From assembly GCA_035196065.1 (NCBI GenBank), contig CP136575.1:2582769-2646768 (forward strand): a stretch of DNA of 64,000 bases, written 5' to 3'. Origin of the DNA: Sphingobium sp. (lineage in GTDB: Bacteria > Pseudomonadota > Alphaproteobacteria > Sphingomonadales > Sphingomonadaceae). Shown here piece by piece: positions 1 through 7,434 of this stretch. The notes beneath the pieces are model-generated. The model was given only the letters and a program-made list of their open reading frames with translations. It was not told the origin of the DNA and made no database searches. The position numbers were made by a program, and so were the translations under genes. Position 1 is the first letter of the stretch. Each line of letters opens with the position of its first letter.

Positions 1-901
1 ATTCGGGTTCGATCGTCGTCAAAGGCGGTGAGGAATAATTGCCGGCACGGATGCCGTCAAAACCGATCACCGAAACATCGCCCGGAACGGAAACCCCGTG
101 GTTTGCCAGTTCGCGCAATATGCCGAGTGCAGTCAGATCACAGGCGGCGAAGATTGCGTCAAAATGCTGCCCGCTTTCGATCAGTGACGCTACCGCCTTG
201 ACGCCCTGTTCCTCTCGCGACAAATTTTCGTCGACATCGACAAATAACGGCTTGATCCCGGATTTGGCGAGTTCATCGACAAAGCCATCATAGCGTTCAC
301 CGAACTGGCGCTGTTGCGAAGCACGCGCGCCGATAAAGGCAGGCGCACTCCGCCCGCATCCAAGCAGGTAACGCGCCGCAATCTGGCCACCACCTTCATT
401 TTCACTGCGCACCCAGCGCAGTTCGTCATCGGGCGCGCCCCAGCAGACCCAGGCCTTGCCCGGATGGTCGAGCCCGCGAAAATACTCCCATGCCTCCGCA
501 TTTTGCGTCGTGCCAATCACGATCATGCCATCGGCCTGCCGCGCATCATCATATTGGCCGAAGAAATTGTCGGGGCTGTCCTGGAAGGAAACGATAAGGT
601 TATAACCCTGAGCCGCTGCAGCGGCGGCAATGCTGCCCAGAAGCGAGAAATAGAAGGGATTGGTTTCGGTCGGGCTTTCGCCGGCCCGGCCGATCAGAAC
701 CACAGCGAGGGTAAGCGTTTCGCCGCGCCGCAGCCGGGTGGCATTCTGGTTGATTACATAGCCCAGTTCACGCGCCGCCTCGATCACCCGCGCACGGGTT
801 TCGTCGCTGACCTTGGGGCTGCCGCTCAACGCACGCGACACCGTCGGCTGGGTGACACCCGCGCGCTGCGCTACATCAAATGCTGTCACCCTGACTTGCA
901 T
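1..901 (-). CDS. LacI-family transcriptional regulator (3' end cut by window edge)
   Basis: The reverse-strand frame stays open from an ATG at 901 to the left edge, giving about 300 residues without a stop. The N-terminus reads MQVRVTAFDVAQRAGVTQPT followed by VSRALSGSPKVS, the helix-turn-helix plus hinge layout of the LacI/GalR family. A periplasmic-binding-protein-like sensor domain follows, with a typical segment GDVSVIGFDGIRAGNYSSPP near the visible end. Family members bind palindromic operators and are usually released by a sugar. The neighbouring hydrolase and TonB receptor suggest local control of uptake and breakdown of a carbohydrate-like compound. The ligand cannot be told from sequence. 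The last 30-40 residues lie outside the window. Confidence 0.93.
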   Translation of the reverse strand, partial: MQVRVTAFDVAQRAGVTQPTVSRALSGSPKVSDETRARVIEAARELGYVINQNATRLRRGETLTLAVVLIGRAGESPTETNPFYFSLLGSIAAAAAAQGYNLIVSFQDSPDNFFGQYDDARQADGMIVIGTTQNAEAWEYFRGLDHPGKAWVCWGAPDDELRWVRSENEGGGQIAARYLLGCGRSAPAFIGARASQQRQFGERYDGFVDELAKSGIKPLFVDVDENLSREEQGVKAVASLIESGQHFDAIFAACDLTALGILRELANHGVSVPGDVSVIGFDGIRAGNYSSPPLTTIEPE

Positions 902-944
902 AGGCCCCTTCCCGAACGACCGCCTCTTTAGCGGCGCGCACGGG

Positions 945-2021
945 TTACATCAACGTCTGCCGCTCAATTGCCTTGCTGCCTGCAGGAAGGCTGATCATCA
1001 TGCCATCTTCGCCCACCACAATCTTGCCGTCAAAACTGTCCGCCGATCGCCCGACAAAGGCGGGATAGAAGAAACGGACCGGCATGGGCGGCACGATATG
1101 GGTGAAGACCAGTTCGCGCACCCCGGCCCGCGCCGCGCTTTGTGCGGCCTCTTCAGGTGAGGCATGATAATCGAGGATGTCGCGGGTGATCTTCGCAGTG
1201 TTTTCCGCGCCCCGCTTTTCAAGAGCTGCCGTCATCTTTTCGACCAGCCTGGGTTGCAGCGCCTCATGCAGCAGCAGGTCCGCATCCTTGGCAACCTTTT
1301 CCAGATTGGCGGATTTCGCTGTGTCACCGCTGATCACGACCGACCGGCCCTTATAGTCAAAGCGATAACCGACCGCAGGCGATACCGGCGTATGATCGAC
1401 GCGAAATGCCGTGATCTTCACTCCGCCATCGTCAAACACAACCGCGCTATCCCCGGCCATTGCGAAAGGAACCGCAAGCGCTCCAGCCCCCGATGGCGGC
1501 GTGATCGCGGCGCCATGGTGCGCGGTTCGATAGCCATTGTCCTGCGCATAGGCCGCGTTGAACCCCGCAATCACAGCCTCGACACCTTCAGGTCCGTGCA
1601 CCGGCAAGGGCGTGGTTGCCGAACTGCCGGTCCAGCGCAGCAGCATCATGGGGCCCATGCCGTCGATATGATCAGAGTGGAAATGCGTCAGCAACAACCG
1701 TTCGATCTTGCCATTGGGGATGCCCATCATCGAGATATTGCGCGCGCCGCCTTCTCCCGCATCGACGACAAAAATCCGCTTTCCCGCGATGATAACGGTG
1801 CATGCACCAGCGCGATCGGCATTGGGCAAGGGTGAACCTGTGCCGCACAATGCGACATGCAGCCCGTCAGCAAGCCCCGTGGTTACATCGCGCCCTGCCC
1901 GTTCGCCGACAGCGCGGGCGAACAGCGCTTCACCGATTTCCGACTGATATTGCCGACCGGCGAACAACAGCGCGGCCGCAATCACCGCACCCCCCAAAAT
2001 CCAGCGCCACTTCTTTGCCAT
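945..2021 (-). CDS. Membrane-anchored MBL-fold metallo-hydrolase (RNase Z / arylsulfatase AtsA-like)
   Basis: This is a 358-residue protein. An N-terminal hydrophobic segment (about residues 6-22) should act as signal or anchor, so the catalytic part is probably periplasmic. The zinc signature THFHSDHIDG is intact, with later ligand candidates in SGDT and FTHIVPP. The opening CGTGSPLPNADRAG resembles the RNase Z/type III arylsulfatase branch of the superfamily. A TTG at 2039 extends the frame, but the ATG at 2021 has GGGAGGAG just upstream and is preferred. It lies next to a LacI regulator and opposite a TonB receptor, so degradation of an imported organic compound is likelier than tRNA processing. 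The substrate is unknown. Confidence 0.85.
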   Translation of the reverse strand: MAKKWRWILGGAVIAAALLFAGRQYQSEIGEALFARAVGERAGRDVTTGLADGLHVALCGTGSPLPNADRAGACTVIIAGKRIFVVDAGEGGARNISMMGIPNGKIERLLLTHFHSDHIDGMGPMMLLRWTGSSATTPLPVHGPEGVEAVIAGFNAAYAQDNGYRTAHHGAAITPPSGAGALAVPFAMAGDSAVVFDDGGVKITAFRVDHTPVSPAVGYRFDYKGRSVVISGDTAKSANLEKVAKDADLLLHEALQPRLVEKMTAALEKRGAENTAKITRDILDYHASPEEAAQSAARAGVRELVFTHIVPPMPVRFFYPAFVGRSADSFDGKIVVGEDGMMISLPAGSKAIERQTLM

Positions 2022-2039
2022 GCCTCGCTCCTCCCTCAA

Positions 2040-2283
2040 TCCCAGTGCCTTACCATGCGGCGTCGGAACAACACCTCCTTAAATTGTAACATGATGTTGC
2101 AAATTTGCCGCGCTGAACGAAGAATTATCACATGCCAGTCTTACCGCATTGCGCGCCCATGACCGAGCGGCTACGCGACGCGCCATGGTTACCTAGGCCA
2201 AACTGATCCTGGCAGGGAGGCGGTCTGCCCTACTGCCACAGAAACGCCGACCATATTGTCGGCACGACATTCAACGGGAGAGA
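2040..2283. promoter_or_regulatory. Divergent control region between the MBL hydrolase and the TonB receptor
   Basis: This 244-base non-coding stretch must carry the start signals of both divergent genes. It contains the palindrome described separately at 2081-2105 and ends in GGGAGAGA before the receptor start. No small open frame with a convincing ribosome binding site is visible. Confidence 0.6.
2081..2105. promoter_or_regulatory. Candidate operator: odd-centred palindrome, probably for the LacI-type regulator
   Basis: The core TTGTAACATGATGTTGCAA (2084-2102) is symmetric about G2093. In the full 25 bases, 10 of 12 base pairs match, the exceptions being 2083/2103 and 2087/2099. It lies about 60 bases upstream of the hydrolase start and about 180 upstream of the receptor start. 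Length and placement suit a LacI-family operator, and the LacI gene lies next door. Assignment to that regulator is inference. Confidence 0.6.
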
Positions 2284-4848
2284 ATGATCATGAAAATAGC
2301 GAAGCAGGCAGCGCGCGTGGCGTTGCTTTCAACCATCAGCATTGCATCGCTCGGTATCGGGTCGATGGCGGTGGCGCAAGATGATGCTGCAGCCTCTGCA
2401 AATGACGAAGAAGTTATCGTCGTTACCGCAACCAAGCGCGAACAGACGCTTGAAGAAGTGCCGGTTGCCGTATCGGTAACATCCAGTGCAGAAATCGAAC
2501 GTGCCCATGTGCGCGATCTGAACGACCTTCAGACACTGGTCCCCTCGTTGCGCGTCAGCCAGCTGCAGAGCTCGGCCAACACCAACTTCATCATCCGCGG
2601 TTTCGGCAATGGCGCCAACAACCCTGGCATCGAACCGTCGGTCGGCGTGTTCATCGACGGCGTCTATCGTTCGCGTTCGGCCGCCCAGATTGGCGATCTG
2701 CCCAACCTGCAGCGCGTCGAAGTGCTGCGCGGCCCTCAGTCGACGCTGTTCGGCAAAAACGCTTCGGCAGGCGTGATCTCGATCGTCACTGCCGCCCCGC
2801 AGTTCGAATTCGGCGGTTCGGCCGAACTCAGCTATGGCAATTTTGACGCAATCGTCGCCAAGGCCGATGTCACCGGCCCGATCAGCGATACCCTCGCCTT
2901 CAGCATCGGCGGCAATTACAACAAGCGCGACGGTTATGCGATCAACCTTGCCGATGGCAGCCGGACCAACGAACGCAATCGTTGGGGCACGCGCGGCCAG
3001 CTGCTGTTCCAGCCGAGCGACAGCGCCAGCTTCCGCTTCATCGCCGATTATGACAAGATTGACGAAAATTGCTGCTTTGTCGGCAACGTCCTTGATGGCC
3101 CCACCGGCAACGCCATTCGCGGGCTGGGCGGCCGGGTCAATTCGGGCGGGATCAATACCTACAACGAATATTACAACTTCGCATCGACCAACCAGATCGA
3201 AAATTTCGGCTTCTCGTTGCAGGGCGACCTTGATTTTGACGCCCTCAAGCTGACCTCGATTTCGGCCTATCGTGAATCGCATGCATTGACCAATGCGGAC
3301 AGCGACTTCACCAGCGCCGACCTGATTGGCCAGAACCTCGGTGACGTTGACATCAAGACGATCACCCAGGAACTTCGCCTGACGTCTGACTTTGACGGAC
3401 CAGTAAACTTCCTGCTCGGCGGCTATTATTTCAAGGAAGACATCGGCAACAAGCAGGCGCTGACTTTCGGTCGTGATTTCCGCAACTATGCAAGCCTGCT
3501 CAGCGGCGGTGCATATAGCGGACTTGAGCCCACGATCCGTGCGCTTGCCGGCCTTCCGGCAGCCACTGCGACCACGCAGTTCGGTGCGCAGGGCCAGGGC
3601 CGTTTCGAAGACTGGGACTATAAGAACACCGCATGGTCGCTCTTCGGCTCGGTCGATTGGGAACTGACCGATCGTCTCGTGCTGACCGGCGGCTTCAACT
3701 ACACCAAGGACAAGAAGAACGTCCTCAGCAACACCGTGACCACCGACGTCTTCTCGTCGGTTGATCTGGTGCGCGTCGGTGCAAATGCAGGCATTCCGGC
3801 AACCATCCCCGCCGGTTCGTTCCCGGGCCAGACGGCAGCACTGTTCCCGCGCACCACGCCTTGCGCAACGGGTGCACCGGCAGGAACCTGCAACCCGTTC
3901 CTGGGCCTGCGTCCTCTGCAGTTCATCCCCCCCTTCCTCAACATCCCCAATGCGGTGGAAAGCGGTCGGACAAACGACAGTGACTGGTCTTACTCGATCC
4001 GTTTGGCCTATGAAGCGACAGACAACATCAACGTCTATGCAAGCTATGGCACGGGCTTCAAGGCAACTTCCTGGAACCTTTCGATCGACTCGCGTCCCTT
4101 CGCAGCCGATTTCATTCCAGGTTCGGCGGCCCAGTTCCCTGCCCCTGCCGCTTCGCCCATCCGCACTGCAGCAGGCGCAAACCTGCCAAACAACCTGACG
4201 ACCGGCACGCGTTATGCGAACCCGGAAAATGCAACCGTCATGGAAGCAGGCATCAAGGCGCGCTGGGATAATGTTGCCTTCAACATCACCGTGTTCGACC
4301 AGTCGATCAAGGGCTTCCAGGGCAATGCCTTTATCGGTACCGGCTTCGTGCTGACCAATGCGGGCAAGCAGTCGACCTTCGGCGTCGAATTTGACGGCAG
4401 CGTGTCGCCGATTGATCCGCTGCGGATCAACCTCGACTTCACCTATCTCGATCCGAAATATGACAGCTATGTCGGCAGCGCCTTTGGCGATCTGTCGGGC
4501 CGCCAGCCCGCCGGTATCCCCGAACTGTCGATGACGATCGGTGCAACCTATACGCATGAAATGGCGAATTCGAACGCGCTGATCCTCAGCGCTGACTATC
4601 ACCATGAAGCACAGGTCGCTCTGGACGATAACCCGGCCAACAGCCGCTATCAGCGCGAAGTGAACGCCCTCAACGCGTCGCTGACCTATCGCCTTGATTC
4701 AGGTCTGCAAGTCACGCTGTGGGGCCGCAACCTGACCGACGCACGCTACATCACGACGATCTTCCCGTCGGTGGCGCAGTCGGGTTCGATCTCGGGCTAC
4801 CCGTCAGCACCGCGCACCTATGGCGCGTCGGTCAAGTATAAGTTCTGA
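2284..4848 (+). CDS. TonB-dependent outer-membrane receptor
   Basis: The 854-residue protein starts with a signal peptide (about 30 residues, ending near SMAVAQDD). The plug domain opens with EEVIVVTATKREQTLEEVPV, contains IIRGFGNGANNPGIEPSVGV, and reads VEVLRGPQSTLFGKNASAGV at its end. A long beta-barrel follows and closes with a terminal aromatic residue (VKYKF), as expected for Bam-assembled barrels. The family imports siderophores, vitamins or oligosaccharides using TonB energy. The LacI regulator and hydrolase nearby point to an organic substrate. Two in-frame ATGs (2284, 2290) both fit behind GGGAGAGA. A strong terminator follows, so it is probably monocistronic. Confidence 0.95.
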   Translation: MIMKIAKQAARVALLSTISIASLGIGSMAVAQDDAAASANDEEVIVVTATKREQTLEEVPVAVSVTSSAEIERAHVRDLNDLQTLVPSLRVSQLQSSANTNFIIRGFGNGANNPGIEPSVGVFIDGVYRSRSAAQIGDLPNLQRVEVLRGPQSTLFGKNASAGVISIVTAAPQFEFGGSAELSYGNFDAIVAKADVTGPISDTLAFSIGGNYNKRDGYAINLADGSRTNERNRWGTRGQLLFQPSDSASFRFIADYDKIDENCCFVGNVLDGPTGNAIRGLGGRVNSGGINTYNEYYNFASTNQIENFGFSLQGDLDFDALKLTSISAYRESHALTNADSDFTSADLIGQNLGDVDIKTITQELRLTSDFDGPVNFLLGGYYFKEDIGNKQALTFGRDFRNYASLLSGGAYSGLEPTIRALAGLPAATATTQFGAQGQGRFEDWDYKNTAWSLFGSVDWELTDRLVLTGGFNYTKDKKNVLSNTVTTDVFSSVDLVRVGANAGIPATIPAGSFPGQTAALFPRTTPCATGAPAGTCNPFLGLRPLQFIPPFLNIPNAVESGRTNDSDWSYSIRLAYEATDNINVYASYGTGFKATSWNLSIDSRPFAADFIPGSAAQFPAPAASPIRTAAGANLPNNLTTGTRYANPENATVMEAGIKARWDNVAFNITVFDQSIKGFQGNAFIGTGFVLTNAGKQSTFGVEFDGSVSPIDPLRINLDFTYLDPKYDSYVGSAFGDLSGRQPAGIPELSMTIGATYTHEMANSNALILSADYHHEAQVALDDNPANSRYQREVNALNASLTYRLDSGLQVTLWGRNLTDARYITTIFPSVAQSGSISGYPSAPRTYGASVKYKF

Positions 4849-4889
4849 TCTTATCCAACATAAGGCCTGCAAAGGCCTGAAAAACGAAG

Positions 4890-4918
4890 AAAGCCGGCCT
4901 GCAAAGGTCGGCTTTTTT
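4890..4918 (+). terminator. Rho-independent terminator of the TonB receptor
   Basis: The arms 4890-4899 and 4906-4915 pair over 10 bp with one G-U pair, around the loop TGCAAA, and run into six Ts. The string GGCCTGCAAAGG in the stem-loop also occurs at 4863-4874, so an older duplication is possible. Confidence 0.88.
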
Positions 4919-5000
4919 CATGCCGGAAACGCGGGCATAAAACGCCAACAACAGCGGCCTGCATTGCAGCACGCAAAGCGGATTTCTGAATTTGGGGAAG

Positions 5001-5076
5001 TGGTGCCTCGGGGCGGATTCGAACCACCGACACGCGGATTTTCAATCCGCTGCTCTACCAACTGAGCTACCGAGGC
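5001..5076 (-). tRNA. tRNA-Phe (GAA)
   Basis: Read on the minus strand, the 76 nt fold as a standard cloverleaf. The acceptor GCCTCGG pairs with CCGAGGC, the D-arm reads GCTCAGTTGGTAGAGC, the anticodon loop is TTGAAAA (anticodon GAA) and the T-loop is TTCGAAT. The CCA end is encoded. It lies 78 bases downstream of yacG on the same strand. Confidence 0.97.
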
Positions 5077-5154
5077 ATCTGCGATGGGCCATGCACACCG
5101 CGATTTGGAGCGCCGCCTATAGGCAGGGCAGCGGGGGGTTGTCCAGCCCCTATT

Positions 5155-5349
5155 TCACCTGTCGCCATCCCAATTTTCCGGCCAGTCTTCAGGCAGGTCC
5201 GGGTCGGCGGGCGGGCCTTTCATCCGATAGCCTTCGCCCAGCCAGTTCAGAAGGTCACGATCCTTACAGCCCTTGCTGCAAAATGGCTTATGCTGTGCGT
5301 CTTCTGGGTGGCCGCAGAGCGGACAGGCGGAGGCTTTAGGATTGGACAT
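5155..5349 (-). CDS. yacG: YacG-type small zinc protein (DNA gyrase inhibitor family)
   Basis: This 64-residue protein has the YacG zinc knuckle, CPLCGH followed by CSKGC, then RDLLNWLGEGYRMKG and an acidic, tryptophan-containing tail. Escherichia coli YacG binds zinc and inhibits DNA gyrase; that activity is assumed here by family. A second ATG two codons upstream gives MSMSNPKAS. The gene overlaps the end of the upstream RNase-like gene by 14 bases and is the last gene of the infA-maf-RNase-yacG block, so its translation is probably coupled to the RNase. Confidence 0.93.
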   Translation of the reverse strand: MSNPKASACPLCGHPEDAQHKPFCSKGCKDRDLLNWLGEGYRMKGPPADPDLPEDWPENWDGDR

Positions 5350-6433
5350 GGACATGCCCATAGCCTGCAACAGATGAATCGGAAACCAGTTCGATGGGAT
5401 AACCGAGCAACGTTGCCGCATCTCCCACAGCGTCAGGCCAAGCCCGCAGGACATCGATAGTCGCCGGGGGTGCAACGATCCGCCGGGTTCCTGCGCCAAC
5501 GGAACGGGCGGCCTGCCGCAACAAGGCAACCGCCCGGCTTTCAACCGAGAGTCGACCGGGCGTTATCGCGCATAATATTTCGGGGATTGATGGCCGGCTG
5601 CGCGGGCGCACGATCTGCGCAAAACCGAAACCATTGGTCGCTGTGCGCTCATGCGGGCCAAGCACGGCACAGGCGTCTGCCAATGCGGTATCGACCCGCT
5701 GCCGCGCGGCACGGTCGGGCAGCGCAAGGAAATCGATGCCCACCTGCCCGCCAATATCAAGCAGGCGCAAAAGGCGGGGTATCTGCTGTGCTGCCGCCAA
5801 ATTGAGCGCCAACGGATCACCGCCGCCGTCAATATCGATCAGGGTCATGGCGCGGGTGCGCTCTACCGACAACAGCCCCCCTTCAACGGGAAATTCGCCG
5901 CGCACAGCCTGATCGGCAAGTCCTTCAAAATCGGCTTCGTCCAACGCGGCACTGTCGATTGCGATCGGCGGCCCCCTGTCTCCCAGCAGCCCTGCCAGAT
6001 CACGCGCCGCAAGCGCATCGCCGCACAATATGCGGTCGGCTCCCTCCACCAAAGGCAATAGAAAATGTCGCATTGCGCTGTCCGTCGCAATCGGACCCGC
6101 TGCAGACTGCATATCAATATCGGGGGCGGGACGGACAATAGCGAGTTTCCAACGCCCCGGTTCGGCAATCGGCATCCGCACCAGTTCTACGGCCAGCAGC
6201 GCGCCTTCGGGCAGCTTTGGCGCTTGTTCAAGCTGCGCCTCAATCGTGCCGCCTATATCGACCAGCGGCTTTCCATTGGACGTGCGACCGATGACGCGGG
6301 CGGTGAAATGGCTTCCCGTGGCACCCGCATGCCAACAGGAACGATAGATCCGGAATTCAACAAGCTTTCCGTTTTCAACAACCCCTGCGCGCATTTCGCC
6401 GGGTGCAGCATCCCATAACAGGGTGCGGTTCAT
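5336..6433 (-). CDS. Short ribonuclease E/G-family protein without zinc-link
   Basis: The 365-residue protein has an S1-like N-terminal part (about 35-90) and an RNase E/G catalytic core. IDIDGGG (about 199-205) and GIDFLALPD (about 232-240) match the positions of the two magnesium-binding aspartates of RNase E, with the usual NLAAAQQIPRLLRLLDIGG between them. It is much shorter than E. coli RNase G and lacks the CPxCxG zinc-link. RNA cleavage is therefore likely but not certain. It overlaps maf by 4 bases (ATGA) and yacG by 14, indicating one operon. Confidence 0.85.
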   Translation of the reverse strand: MNRTLLWDAAPGEMRAGVVENGKLVEFRIYRSCWHAGATGSHFTARVIGRTSNGKPLVDIGGTIEAQLEQAPKLPEGALLAVELVRMPIAEPGRWKLAIVRPAPDIDMQSAAGPIATDSAMRHFLLPLVEGADRILCGDALAARDLAGLLGDRGPPIAIDSAALDEADFEGLADQAVRGEFPVEGGLLSVERTRAMTLIDIDGGGDPLALNLAAAQQIPRLLRLLDIGGQVGIDFLALPDRAARQRVDTALADACAVLGPHERTATNGFGFAQIVRPRSRPSIPEILCAITPGRLSVESRAVALLRQAARSVGAGTRRIVAPPATIDVLRAWPDAVGDAATLLGYPIELVSDSSVAGYGHVHVQS

Positions 6434-6999
6434 TCGACCGGATAGCCGGCCGCACGCAATAATGCGCGGGTTTCATAAAGCGGAAGGCCGATAACGCCAG
6501 AATGGCTTCCCGCCATCCAGTCCACCAGCGCCTCGGCGCGACCCTGGATTGCATAGCCGCCAGCCTTGCCAATCCCCTCGCCGCTTTCAATATAGGATGC
6601 GATTTCCGCCTCGCTAAGCCGCTTGAAACGGACGATGGTATCACTGATCCGCGTGCGAACCTGGCCGTGGGTATCGATCACGCACACCGCGCTCAACACA
6701 TGGTGCCGCCGCCCGCTCAGCAGTTCAAGGAACTGCCGCTGCATTGCTGCATCACTCGCCTGTTGAAGGATGCGCCGTCCAACGGCGACCGTGGTGTCGC
6801 CTGCCAGCACGATCTCGTCCGCCTCACGGGCAACCGCGCGCGCCTTTTGTTCAGCAAGGCGCAGCGCATAGACGCGCGGAATTTCACCCTTTAGCGGCGT
6901 TTCGTCGATATCGGGGGATGCAATCCTGGCTGGCGTAACACCAATCCGGGCGAGCAAATCGCGGCGGCGCGGGGATGAAGAGGCAAGGGCTAGCCGCAA
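6430..6999 (-). CDS. maf: Maf-family nucleotide pyrophosphatase
   Basis: The 189-residue Maf/Ham1-fold protein opens with LALASSSPRRRDLLARIG, the family phosphate-binding signature, followed by DIDE and the conserved AEQKA and LAGDTTV segments. Maf proteins hydrolyse nucleoside triphosphates, including modified or non-canonical pyrimidines, to monophosphates and are also linked to arrest of cell division. It starts 11 bases after infA and overlaps the RNase gene by 4, the common alphaproteobacterial order. Confidence 0.94.
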   Translation of the reverse strand: MRLALASSSPRRRDLLARIGVTPARIASPDIDETPLKGEIPRVYALRLAEQKARAVAREADEIVLAGDTTVAVGRRILQQASDAAMQRQFLELLSGRRHHVLSAVCVIDTHGQVRTRISDTIVRFKRLSEAEIASYIESGEGIGKAGGYAIQGRAEALVDWMAGSHSGVIGLPLYETRALLRAAGYPVE

Positions 7000-7010
7000 G
7001 GCGGCCGTCC

Positions 7011-7229
7011 TTATTTGAAACGATATGTGATCCGGCCTTTGGTCAGATCATAAGGGGTCATTTCGCATAGCACCTCGTCGCCGACGAGAACGCGAATACG
7101 GTTCTTGCGCATCTTGCCAGCGGTATGGCCGAGAATCTCGTGACCATTTTCCAGCTCGACGCGGAACATTGCGTTGGGCAGCAGCTCGCGCACCGTGCCG
7201 CGCATTTCAATAAGTTCTTCTTTTGCCAT
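7011..7229 (-). CDS. infA: Translation initiation factor IF-1
   Basis: The 72-residue protein is a full-length single OB-fold IF-1, with [20 protein letters not shown] at the start and GRITYRFK at the end. It binds the ribosomal A site during initiation. AGGGG lies upstream of the ATG. It is first in the infA-maf-RNase-yacG block. Confidence 0.98.
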   Translation of the reverse strand: MAKEELIEMRGTVRELLPNAMFRVELENGHEILGHTAGKMRKNRIRVLVGDEVLCEMTPYDLTKGRITYRFK

Positions 7230-7434
7230 TCGGCCCCTTACAGATTTTTTCTATATTGGCGGGAAGGTGCAGCGCCTTTAGCGACAACATGGAGAAAAGA
7301 AAAGAGCGAGCTGAACGTCTGTTTCACCCTTGGATCGGGCCGCGCTTTGCGACAAAAAACTACAAAAATGGGACTGTTAATTGCGCCCATAGTTCCCATA
7401 AATAACACTCAAACGAATATCGGACATTCTCCCC
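7230..7434. promoter_or_regulatory. Divergent intergenic region infA / TonB receptor 2
   Basis: These 205 bases should carry both divergent promoters. I see no clear operator, riboswitch or small gene. The sequence before the receptor start lacks a recognisable Shine-Dalgarno motif. Confidence 0.4.

Noticed and set aside
2329-4605. A 758-codon open frame antisense to the TonB receptor
   Set aside because: The sense strand has an unmistakable receptor. The antisense product has no domain, no binding site and composition typical of a shadow of biased codon use.
5115-5124. Palindrome GCCTATAGGC between yacG and tRNA-Phe
   Set aside because: Ten bases with no repeat partner or spacing to a promoter; expected by chance at this frequency.
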